Positions 1 to 6,098 of a stretch of 6,602 nt of DNA are shown here, one piece after another. The translations under genes and the position numbers were made by a program. The number at the start of each line of letters is the position of its first letter. The stretch's first letter is position 1. Under the pieces are notes generated by a model, which did not search any database, was not told where the DNA came from, and saw nothing but the letters and a program-made list of their open reading frames with translations. Origin of the DNA: CAZGBT01 sp964524025 (GTDB lineage Archaea; Aenigmatarchaeota; Aenigmatarchaeia; CG10238-14; EX4484-224); contig CAZGBT010000023.1 of the NCBI GenBank assembly GCA_964524025.1, forward strand, positions 1 to 6,602, read 5' to 3'.

Positions 1-957
1 ACTAAAAATTTTATGAAAGGCAGATTTCTTTATCCTTTCCTGTTATTTCCACATATTAAATTATTAAAAAATGTGAGCCTACTGCATGTAACAACGTACC
101 CTGCCGCAGTTACTGGATGGTTAATTGGAAAGGTGCTCAATAAACCTACTGTAGTTTTTTGCCACAACTTCTTTAATGAATATTGGTTTAAGATTAGAAA
201 TAAAGTCATAGCCTCATTCTTTATTTTGATTGAAAAATATATTGGAAAGTGTCCTTATTCCTTTTTCTTGTGCCCATCGTTTTTTCTTAAAAAGATGCTA
301 ATAAAAGCAGGTGTTCCTGAAAGAAAGATAAAAGTCATATATCATGGGATAGACCCTATTTTTAATCCAAAAGTAGATGGTTCAACTATGAGAAGAAAAT
401 TTAATTTAGAAGATAAGCTGGTTTTCGGTTTTGCAGGAAGATTATCTGACATAAGGCAAAAAGGCATTAGTTACTTACTTAAAGCAACACAGCTTGTTGT
501 CAGGGAACTTCCTCAAGCAAGGCTTGTCTTAGCCGGTACTGGTTTTGAAAAGATAAAAAATTTAGTTGATTCTTTAAAAATAAACAGATACGTCATATAC
601 GTTGGCAAATTGCCTTTCAAAAAACTTCCTGAATTCTACGCAATGTGTGATATTATTGTAGGGGCGTCTATATTTGAAAGTTTCGGTTTTATGTACGCAG
701 AAGCGTCTAGATGCGGAAAACCGGTAGTAGCTCCAAAAGTTGGGGCGATCCCCGAAATAATAATAAACGGAAAAAGCGGGATACTTGTTGAACCAGAAAA
801 TTCGAAAGCACTAGCCACCGCTATACTTAATTTACTAACTGACAGAAAAAAAGCAAAAAAGATGGGGAAGATAGGAGCCCTATACACAAAAAAATTTACT
901 TGGGAAAGATCTGTAGATCAACATGTTAAAATTTTCAAAACCTTAATAGAAGGATAA
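1..957 (+). CDS. GT4-family glycosyltransferase, 5' end missing
   Basis: This is a retaining GT-B glycosyltransferase of family GT4, which transfers a sugar from a nucleotide-sugar donor to an acceptor, usually in glycan, glycolipid or surface polysaccharide synthesis at the inner face of the membrane. Counting from the first Met (position 13, 314 residues), one sees the end of the N-terminal Rossmann domain (LHVTTYPAA near 24-32, PTVVFCHN at 45-52), the hinge IYHGID at 109-114, the donor site start FAGRLS (140-145) with Arg143 and Lys150, and the EX7E motif with Glu222 and Glu230 followed by GKPVVAPKVGAIPEII. The reading frame is open to base 1, and the protein begins about 50-70 residues into a normal GT4 domain, so the Met at 13 is probably internal and the true start is upstream of the window. 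Donor and acceptor cannot be told. It is followed 66 bp later by a sequon-rich surface protein, which suggests but does not prove a role in surface glycosylation. Confidence 0.9.
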   Translation, partial: TKNFMKGRFLYPFLLFPHIKLLKNVSLLHVTTYPAAVTGWLIGKVLNKPTVVFCHNFFNEYWFKIRNKVIASFFILIEKYIGKCPYSFFLCPSFFLKKMLIKAGVPERKIKVIYHGIDPIFNPKVDGSTMRRKFNLEDKLVFGFAGRLSDIRQKGISYLLKATQLVVRELPQARLVLAGTGFEKIKNLVDSLKINRYVIYVGKLPFKKLPEFYAMCDIIVGASIFESFGFMYAEASRCGKPVVAPKVGAIPEIIINGKSGILVEPENSKALATAILNLLTDRKKAKKMGKIGALYTKKFTWERSVDQHVKIFKTLIEG

Positions 958-988
958 GAATTTAACCGTCTTTTAAGAAATCGACGCA

Positions 989-1023
989 CTAATCAAATTA
1001 ATTAGATAATCAAATTAGTTTTT
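989..1023 (+). promoter_or_regulatory. Putative leaderless archaeal promoter of the surface-protein gene
   Basis: An AT-rich TATA-like box (AAATTAAT, 995-1002) is centred about 26 bases before the ATG at 1024, the distance at which archaeal transcription would begin at or next to the start codon. There is no Shine-Dalgarno sequence before the ATG, which fits a leaderless transcript. The region carries a 10-bp direct repeat AATCAAATTA (991-1000 and 1008-1017) and the inverted pair CTAAT (989-993) / ATTAG (1001-1005) overlapping the TATA-like box. A repressor site is possible, but low sequence complexity makes chance likely. Confidence 0.5.
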
Positions 1024-1101
1024 ATGAAAAATTTTAGCCTAAAAATTCTTCTCTTTTCACTAGCATTTCTTTTTCTTTTCTTCGCTAAACCTCTATGCTC
1101 T
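1024..1101 (+). other. Sec-type signal peptide coding segment
   Basis: The first 26 residues show a basic start (Lys2, Lys7), a very hydrophobic Leu/Phe core at about 8-20 and a polar exit (AKPLCSLSES). Cleavage is plausible after Ala21 or near residues 25-27. Cys25 is not in a lipobox context (residues before it are Lys-Pro-Leu), so lipoprotein processing is not favoured. Confidence 0.8.
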
Positions 1102-4100
1102 CTCTCCGAATCTGCGTTATTTTGGCACGATGGTAAACATGGTGATATAGTAAATCATGTAAAAAGAATGCTAGAAGAAGAGGGTTTTCAAGTTTGTATA
1201 TCAACTTCACAACCTACTTTGTCCATTTTGAGAAATTATCAACTACTTTTACTTCTTTTCGACTACTATCAACAGCCAAACTTTAATTACAACAAATCAC
1301 TTTTGTTATCTTACTTAAAAAAGTACGGAAACTTTATCGGAATAGGAGATGGTGGCTTTGTAGCTGTGACTGACTTATGCGATATAAACTTCTCTACACA
1401 TCTCTATAGTGGAGATTATAGAGTTAAAATCCTTAATCCAACCATATTCTCAAACTTCTCTTACGGAGAAGAAATCTCGATTGGATACGCATATGGCTAT
1501 AACCTTGCATTTAACAATTCATTTGTTAAATATCCTCTTATCGAAATGGCTACAAAGGGGTGGAATGGGAGAATAATTTCTTTCATTTGCTTCCCAAACA
1601 ATCATTTTGCATTGGGAATTACATTTGGATGTGGTGGTGGTACCAATACAACAAATTGCAAAATTCTCTATCGTTCCCTCATTAAATGGGTTAAAGATCA
1701 CATCTCAGCTAAATTAATACTCTCGTTCAAAAGCATTAATATAACAAAACAAGATATCTTTTTACTCGTAACTACCTATGAGCAGTTACCTAATGGAAGC
1801 GCCATTGTAATAGATGAATTTGGTAGCCAGAACTTCATTCTACTTATATCAAACTTAGAGACACAACTCCAAGAATTCGAAAATCTTGGCAACGGAACTT
1901 ATCTCTTAAAAGCCAAACTTCCGAAAAATCTCTTAGGTTATAGAAAATTAAGGGTAATAGTTACTTATAAAAACAAGACCTTTGAGAATTCAACAACTAT
2001 TTTTATCCCAAAACCAAAGTTAGGCAAAAAATTACTTTTTATAACGAATTCAAGCTGGAAAAACATACTTTCGCTAGTTCCTTTAAGAAAATTAACTTTA
2101 GTTACAGACAAAATAGATTCTTCGATTAAAAACTTTATCGAACTATACAAACCAGAGAATTTAATAATTTTAGGAAAAATAAACGGAACTCTCGATTCAG
2201 AAAACGTTTATTACATAAATTCTTACAAAGATATTCCTCGATTATTTTTTGGTAGCGATAAAGGAATTTATGTTGGAGATGAAAAAGAAAAGGCAATTTT
2301 AATTTCTTTAATAGCTTCCGTCTTGAATAAACCCATAGTTTTTAACGAATCTCTTTCGATAGGTTTAAACCTTACCAAAAATTCAACAAGCGAATTAGAA
2401 AAATTTTACTTGAACTTGCTAAAAACAAGCAAAGTCAATTATCTAATAGTATCCAAAGGAAACTTTTTAGATGCATTAATAGCTTCTAGTAAAAATGCTT
2501 ATCTTATTCTAGTAAATACCATAAACACAACTTGCATAAAAGAAAAAATTAGAGAGACTATAGATAAATTGAATAGAGCAGGCCTATTCGTAGAAAGTCC
2601 CGATTATTTAAAGAACGATGCCTACATCCTTCTAATCGATATACCTTCTATTAAACTAGAAGATCCAGTCGAAAAATCTTTTGGTTTAAACGATAAGCAA
2701 GATGGCTATTACTTTTATAGCGATTTGGAATATGCAGATTTAAACAACGATGGCTATCTTGATTTACCGATAGGAAGGTTACCAAGCGACTACAAAATTG
2801 CTTCCTTAATGTTTGCAAGAAGCTTTTTGGGAAATAATAAAAAAGCTTTAATAGCAGCAGAATACTTGCATACTTCTTGGCCAATAATTTTGCTTTATGG
2901 AGGTTCAGGAATGATGCACGCTAAAAATATAGAAAAGATTTTGCAAAAGCAAGGTTTTAAAACTAAAAGAATAGTTGAGCATAGAGCTAAGCCTTTAGAA
3001 TTTCTAACTTCTTTAACTCCAAATTCTATCAAGAAATTCCTAAAAGAAACTAAAAGATTAAGTGAATTAATAGGAAAAATTTTGGGAAAGACTGCTGCAT
3101 CCATAGCTTATAAAGTTTTTATTATAATCAAAGCGTTAGAATATGCTGAGCAAGGTTTAGAAATTTATTTAGAATATGATTGGTCGACTTTTGGGCCAAA
3201 ATTAAAAAATGCAATCGCTCTTTTAAACGAGCTTAATGCGAGCAATCCAATTTCTTTGGATAATGCTATAAAGCTAGTGTATTTGCTATGGCCAAATCCA
3301 TTAGAAAACCTTACAAAATCTACTTTAATAGAAGGAATGAAGGATTCAGCCTTAATTTATTATGAAGGACTAGGAAATGGAGAATATTGGATTTTACCAA
3401 ATTTAGAGTCAAAAAATAGATATGATGGTTTAAAAAATTTAACTTCAAAAGATATTCAAGATTTTAATTCAATCCTTATTTGGGATAATTCAGATTTAGC
3501 TGCAAATGGAAGCCTGTACTTAAAATTTTTAGAAAAAGGTTCTGCGGCTTTCCTAGGAGCTTCTGCTTTAAACTATGCTCCTTTTAGCGCAGAAATCGAC
3601 TCAAGATTTTTCAAAAGATATGAAACTATAGGAAGGGCTTTAATAGAAGCTATTAACGATTTTAGGGAGGATTGGTTTACTTGGGATCCTTTAAACTTAT
3701 TTAGAAGAGGAATTAAAGCTAAAACTTTAAGAGAATTCATACTTTTTGGAGATCCTTCTATAAGAAAAGATCCAGAAATAGAAATAGAGCCTTATAACTT
3801 TTCTCTAGAATGTAAAAAATTCTGTATAGCAAAATTCTCGTTCAGGCCAAACATTACAATAATGAACTTAGAGAACAAGAGTTGGATAATTTATGACAAA
3901 TACGCTTATGAGCCTTTCAAACCAATAATTCCCATAGAGAAATTCACCATCTTTCTTACAAATTTTTCTAACCTTTCCTTCAATTATTCGCTAAAATACT
4001 CTTTCCTAAACCAAACTGGCATTGCAACCCTTTCTCTCCTATCTCATTCTCTAACAAATTTAACTTTTACCTTAAACTTTACAGGCTTATATCCAGAAAA

Positions 4101-4842
4101 AGAAATCTATAACAGATCTTATGATTTAATAGATGGAAGAAAAAAGATCGTTTTTATACTACCAATTTTAAGAGTTTATCCAAACGGCTCGTCCTTCTTA
4201 GTTGAAAAACTTGAATTAACCTTAAAATACTTGCCATTCATAGATTTTTACCTTAAAGGTAAAGATTGTAGAATAAACGAGAAATGCCAGATAGAAGTAA
4301 ATATAGTAAGCTTTAAAGATAAAAATGCCACCTTTTATCTCAAAATATTTCCAGAAAACAAAGTTATAGAAAGAGATTTGAAATTGAAGGAAGGAAACAA
4401 CAAGATTAAAATTTCTTTTAGACCAGAACAAACTGGATTGCATAAAATGGAAGCATACCTTAAGTACAATCCAATTATAGGTCCTAGGTTTTCCTATTTT
4501 AATGTTCTACCAGAAGTTAAAGAAAAAGTTGAAGAAAGGGAAGAAATAGAAGTTTATAGCTCTCCTTTCATACCACCAAACATAAGCAAACCGAAAATAG
4601 AAAACATAAGTTTAAAAAGCATTTGCGGAAATGGGATTTGTGAGTTTAATGAAAGTTTAAGCTGCCCTGAAGATTGCATAGTAAAAGCTAAACCTGTTAA
4701 TTTAACCATAAAAAACGTAACTAAGCCAAAAGAAGTTCCAACCGGTTATTTTGTATTTCCAAGTAATATAGTTATCGCTATTCTTTTAACTTGCCTCGCA
4801 GTCCTTATTTTCATTTTACTTAAATCCATTTCTTTCTCCTAA
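1024..4842 (+). CDS. Giant surface protein with degenerate gingipain-like (C25) domain and C-terminal membrane anchor
   Basis: A 1272-residue exported protein predicted to face the outside of the cell. In order: Sec signal peptide (1 to about 26, hydrophobic core 8-20); a region at about 30-225 resembling class I glutamine-amidotransferase-like folds (ALFWHDGKHGD, then IGIGDGG at 105-111); a beta-rich stretch (about 230-330); alpha/beta repeats reminiscent of cell-wall-binding or S-layer modules (about 335-515); a peptidase C25-like region (about 515-918); Ig-like beta sandwiches (about 920-1163); a charged linker; a four-cysteine box (1201-1218); and a membrane helix (about 1247-1267) with a short tail. 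The predicted catalytic His and Cys of C25 are Leu783 and Ser823, so proteolysis is unlikely. I count about 37 N-X-S/T sequons in the mature chain. The ATG at 1024 is chosen because an in-frame TAG lies at 1003-1005 and the signal peptide starts there. It overlaps the convergent corA gene by 23 bp. Adhesion, cell-cell contact or an S-layer role are possible; no function is proven. Confidence 0.93.
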   Translation: MKNFSLKILLFSLAFLFLFFAKPLCSLSESALFWHDGKHGDIVNHVKRMLEEEGFQVCISTSQPTLSILRNYQLLLLLFDYYQQPNFNYNKSLLLSYLKKYGNFIGIGDGGFVAVTDLCDINFSTHLYSGDYRVKILNPTIFSNFSYGEEISIGYAYGYNLAFNNSFVKYPLIEMATKGWNGRIISFICFPNNHFALGITFGCGGGTNTTNCKILYRSLIKWVKDHISAKLILSFKSINITKQDIFLLVTTYEQLPNGSAIVIDEFGSQNFILLISNLETQLQEFENLGNGTYLLKAKLPKNLLGYRKLRVIVTYKNKTFENSTTIFIPKPKLGKKLLFITNSSWKNILSLVPLRKLTLVTDKIDSSIKNFIELYKPENLIILGKINGTLDSENVYYINSYKDIPRLFFGSDKGIYVGDEKEKAILISLIASVLNKPIVFNESLSIGLNLTKNSTSELEKFYLNLLKTSKVNYLIVSKGNFLDALIASSKNAYLILVNTINTTCIKEKIRETIDKLNRAGLFVESPDYLKNDAYILLIDIPSIKLEDPVEKSFGLNDKQDGYYFYSDLEYADLNNDGYLDLPIGRLPSDYKIASLMFARSFLGNNKKALIAAEYLHTSWPIILLYGGSGMMHAKNIEKILQKQGFKTKRIVEHRAKPLEFLTSLTPNSIKKFLKETKRLSELIGKILGKTAASIAYKVFIIIKALEYAEQGLEIYLEYDWSTFGPKLKNAIALLNELNASNPISLDNAIKLVYLLWPNPLENLTKSTLIEGMKDSALIYYEGLGNGEYWILPNLESKNRYDGLKNLTSKDIQDFNSILIWDNSDLAANGSLYLKFLEKGSAAFLGASALNYAPFSAEIDSRFFKRYETIGRALIEAINDFREDWFTWDPLNLFRRGIKAKTLREFILFGDPSIRKDPEIEIEPYNFSLECKKFCIAKFSFRPNITIMNLENKSWIIYDKYAYEPFKPIIPIEKFTIFLTNFSNLSFNYSLKYSFLNQTGIATLSLLSHSLTNLTFTLNFTGLYPEKEIYNRSYDLIDGRKKIVFILPILRVYPNGSSFLVEKLELTLKYLPFIDFYLKGKDCRINEKCQIEVNIVSFKDKNATFYLKIFPENKVIERDLKLKEGNNKIKISFRPEQTGLHKMEAYLKYNPIIGPRFSYFNVLPEVKEKVEEREEIEVYSSPFIPPNISKPKIENISLKSICGNGICEFNESLSCPEDCIVKAKPVNLTIKNVTKPKEVPTGYFVFPSNIVIAILLTCLAVLIFILLKSISFS
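2566..3777 (+). other. Gingipain-like (peptidase C25) domain with catalytic residues replaced
   Basis: Within the large surface protein, residues about 515-918 follow the C25 pattern. A YSDLEYADLNNDGYLD segment (565-580) has a DxNxDGxxD calcium-loop-like spacing and leads into LPIGRLPSD (581-589). The nucleophile region follows: LIYYEGLGNGEYW (777-789) aligns by eye with the gingipain YIGHG...W element, and ILIWDNSDLA (817-826) with the strand that ends in the catalytic Cys. FLEKGSAAFLGAS (835-847) matches the 'GAxAFxG' segment after it, and ILFGDPSIR (906-914) matches the FGDPSL signature closing the domain. In this alignment His becomes Leu783 (CTA at 3370) and Cys becomes Ser823 (TCA at 3490). 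A predicted helical insertion occupies about 655-770. The family assignment is from memory of the motifs, not from a search. Confidence 0.65.
4624..4677 (+). other. Juxtamembrane four-cysteine CGNGIC...CPEDC box
   Basis: Cys1201, Cys1206, Cys1214 and Cys1218 form a compact CGNGICEFNE...CPEDC motif just outside the predicted membrane helix of the surface protein. Similar boxes with the consensus CGDGxCxxxE...CPxDC recur, as I recall, in surface proteins of DPANN archaea and some other microbes, often close to a C-terminal anchor. Two disulfides and/or binding of calcium by the acidic residues are likely but inferred. Confidence 0.7.
4820..4842. other. Convergent 3' overlap of two genes
   Basis: The TAA of the surface-protein gene (4840-4842, plus strand) lies 20 bases beyond the TAA of corA (4822-4820, minus strand), so the last codons of both genes share 23 bp. 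The last surface-protein codons (about 4806-4839) are pyrimidine- and T-rich, and the opposite strand over 4843-4887 is T-rich inside corA. Transcription termination of each gene may therefore occur in these tracts, inside or very close to coding sequence. Confidence 0.85.
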
Positions 4843-5740
4843 AAACAACGAGTAAGGCAAAAGAAATTAAAAAGGAAATTAAAAGCAAGATAAGCAAAGC
4901 ATTTGGATTTGTTTGCAAGGGCAATCTTATGTTCATTCCATAAATACTAGCTATAGTTACAGGAATTGAAAGGATTAAAGCTAAAGAAGTTAATCTCTTC
5001 ATAACGACGTTTAAGTTATTTGAAATTAAAGATGCATAAGCATCCATAGTACTTGCTATTAAATTAGTAAAAACTCCTATAGTTCTCATGAGCTGCCTAT
5101 TCTCTATAACCAAATCTTCGATTACTTCTTGGTCTCCTTTAAATAACCTCACAACTTTTCCTTTTAGAATAGATTCTAAAACCTTGTCGTTTCCTATTAC
5201 TGCATCGTTAAGATAAACAAAAGCTTGTCTAATCCTCCAAACTTTTATTATATCTTCTGCCTCTATAGAAGTAAAGAGTTCCCTTTCAGTTTCTTCTGTA
5301 GCCTTTTCTAACTTTTTCAAGAAACTTATGAATTCTTGAATTGCTGAATGTAAAATCTGAAGAAGCAACCTAGTTCTTTTATCCGTATAAAACTTACCTT
5401 TATCTATAAACCTTTCCAAAAAATCTAATTTTTCCAAATGAACGGTAACAAAATATTCGTCTTTTATTATTATACCTAAAGTTGTTGTTTCAACCTCTCC
5501 TTCCTTAATTATTGGAACTCTTAAAATAATTAAAGCAGCACCTTTTTCCTTTTCTATTCTAGGACTTTCTTCTGGATCTGTACAAGAATCCAAAAAATCT
5601 AAAGGAAGTTTTAAACTTCCTTCTATATACTTAAGCTCCCCACCAGTCGGATTTTCCAAATCTATCCAACAATTCTTCTCAACACTTTCTAAAACTCTTA
5701 CTTTTTCATCCTCTTTGCATCTTTTAAAGATTCTAATCAT
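4820..5740 (-). CDS. corA: CorA-family magnesium (divalent cation) channel
   Basis: A 306-residue membrane protein of the CorA family, a homopentameric channel that lets Mg2+ (in some members Co2+, Ni2+ or Zn2+) into the cell. The N-terminal cytoplasmic domain shows the family opening WIDLENPTGGEL (25-36) and an alpha/beta part ending at VTVH (98-101). Long helices follow (about 103-250) ending in NNLNVVMKRLT (241-251), which leads into the first membrane helix (about 251-267). The selectivity-filter motif Tyr-Gly-Met-Asn is at 267-270. The second helix spans about 281-299, and the basic tail FRRKKWI is typical. Length and order are complete. The ATG at 5740 is chosen because an in-frame stop lies upstream at 5776-5774 and a TATA-like box sits 27 bases before the ATG. 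No Shine-Dalgarno is visible. It converges on, and overlaps, the surface-protein gene. The exact ion is not readable from the sequence. Confidence 0.95.
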   Translation of the reverse strand: MIRIFKRCKEDEKVRVLESVEKNCWIDLENPTGGELKYIEGSLKLPLDFLDSCTDPEESPRIEKEKGAALIILRVPIIKEGEVETTTLGIIIKDEYFVTVHLEKLDFLERFIDKGKFYTDKRTRLLLQILHSAIQEFISFLKKLEKATEETERELFTSIEAEDIIKVWRIRQAFVYLNDAVIGNDKVLESILKGKVVRLFKGDQEVIEDLVIENRQLMRTIGVFTNLIASTMDAYASLISNNLNVVMKRLTSLALILSIPVTIASIYGMNIRLPLQTNPNALLILLLISFLISFALLVVFRRKKWI

Positions 5741-5775
5741 GTATAAACTAATTTGCTTTCTGCTATTAAATTTCT
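5741..5775 (-). promoter_or_regulatory. Putative leaderless promoter of corA
   Basis: On the minus strand, GAAATTTAATA (5774-5764) looks like a BRE plus TATA box, centred about 27 bases before the A of the corA ATG, so transcription would start at the start codon itself. No ribosome binding site precedes the ATG. Between box and ATG lies CAAATTAGTTT (5755-5745), identical to a motif at 1011-1021 before the surface-protein gene. Confidence 0.6.
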
Positions 5776-5889
5776 AGTCTCTATCAATACAATCTATCTT
5801 TTTTATTTTCTAACGAGGGATCGATTTATCTTAAATACTTCTACTCCTAAGAAATTTTTTAAGTTGGAAAGCCGTTTATTTAGTTTACT

Positions 5890-5902
5890 GTAAATAAAAA
5901 TT
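5890..5902 (-). terminator. T-rich archaeal-type terminator after the 51-codon gene
   Basis: Read on the minus strand, the sequence just past the TAA of the small gene is AATTTTTATTTAC, a T-rich run without a strong hairpin, as used by archaeal RNA polymerase. A short palindrome TTTAC-T-GTAAA (5884-5894) overlaps it. Confidence 0.45.
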
Positions 5903-5907
5903 CCACT

Positions 5908-6063
5908 TTATCGCCGTTCCCATTTTATAACCTTCCTAAATTCCATTTCAATAAGTTTCTCTATATCTTTCGGTTTCAACTTTTCTCCTAAACGTACAGT
6001 AATCCTTAAAGCTTTTCTTGCCAATTCTTTATGGAGCTTCGTCTTCTTGTAAGTTTTGACCAT
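5908..6063 (-). CDS. Small basic protein of 51 residues, possibly ATP-cone-like half domain
   Basis: An open frame of 51 codons starts with ATG at 6063 (an in-frame TAG is 9 bases upstream) and ends with TAA at 5910-5908. The product starts MVKTYKKTKLHKELARKALR, is strongly basic (many Lys/Arg), ends in KWERR and is predicted mostly helical with no membrane segment or cysteines. Its codon use, rich in AAA/AAG, GAA, AGA and TTA/TTG, resembles the neighbouring minus-strand genes. It lies 35 bp behind the ATP-cone gene on the same strand and is followed by a T-rich terminator. I do not recognise a named family. The segment around LKPKDIEKLIEMEF (29-42) resembles the helix-turn-helix half of ATP cones ('tteeIrelVeelL'), so it may be a degenerate relative of its neighbour or a small nucleic-acid-binding protein. 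Its short length leaves real doubt that it is expressed. Confidence 0.6.
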   Translation of the reverse strand: MVKTYKKTKLHKELARKALRITVRLGEKLKPKDIEKLIEMEFRKVIKWERR

Positions 6064-6087
6064 AAATACAATCTAGACTAGACATAC

Positions 6088-6098
6088 AAAAAACAAAA
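6088..6098 (-). terminator. T-rich tract directly after the ATP-cone gene
   Basis: On the minus strand the TGA at 6101-6099 is followed at once by TTTTGTTTTTT, a U-run of the kind that terminates archaeal transcripts. If it works, the 51-codon gene downstream would need its own promoter; only a weak TATA-like sequence (TTTTTTGTATG) lies about 20-30 bases before that gene. Confidence 0.4.

Noticed and set aside
1090..1101. Cys25 near the end of the signal peptide as a lipoprotein attachment site
   Set aside because: The residues before it (Lys-Pro-Leu) do not fit a lipobox, and the protein already has a C-terminal membrane anchor.
2651..3104. Antisense open frames of about 70-80 codons inside the surface-protein gene
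   Set aside because: They have no recognisable product and are explained by the codon bias of the long sense gene, which has clear domain signals.
5884..5894. Palindrome TTTAC-T-GTAAA as an operator
   Set aside because: It is short, AT-rich and lies behind a gene rather than in a promoter; it probably arises by chance within the terminator region.
5741..5907. Possible non-coding RNA or extra small gene in the gap between corA and the 51-codon gene
   Set aside because: Apart from the corA promoter, the T-rich run and an 11-bp palindrome I see no stable stem, box C/D or tRNA-like pattern and no convincing frame; the stretch is only 167 bp.
6064..6087. Tandem TCTAG pair before the 51-codon gene as a regulatory site
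   Set aside because: Two adjacent 5-bp units in a 35-bp spacer are too short to support a claim.
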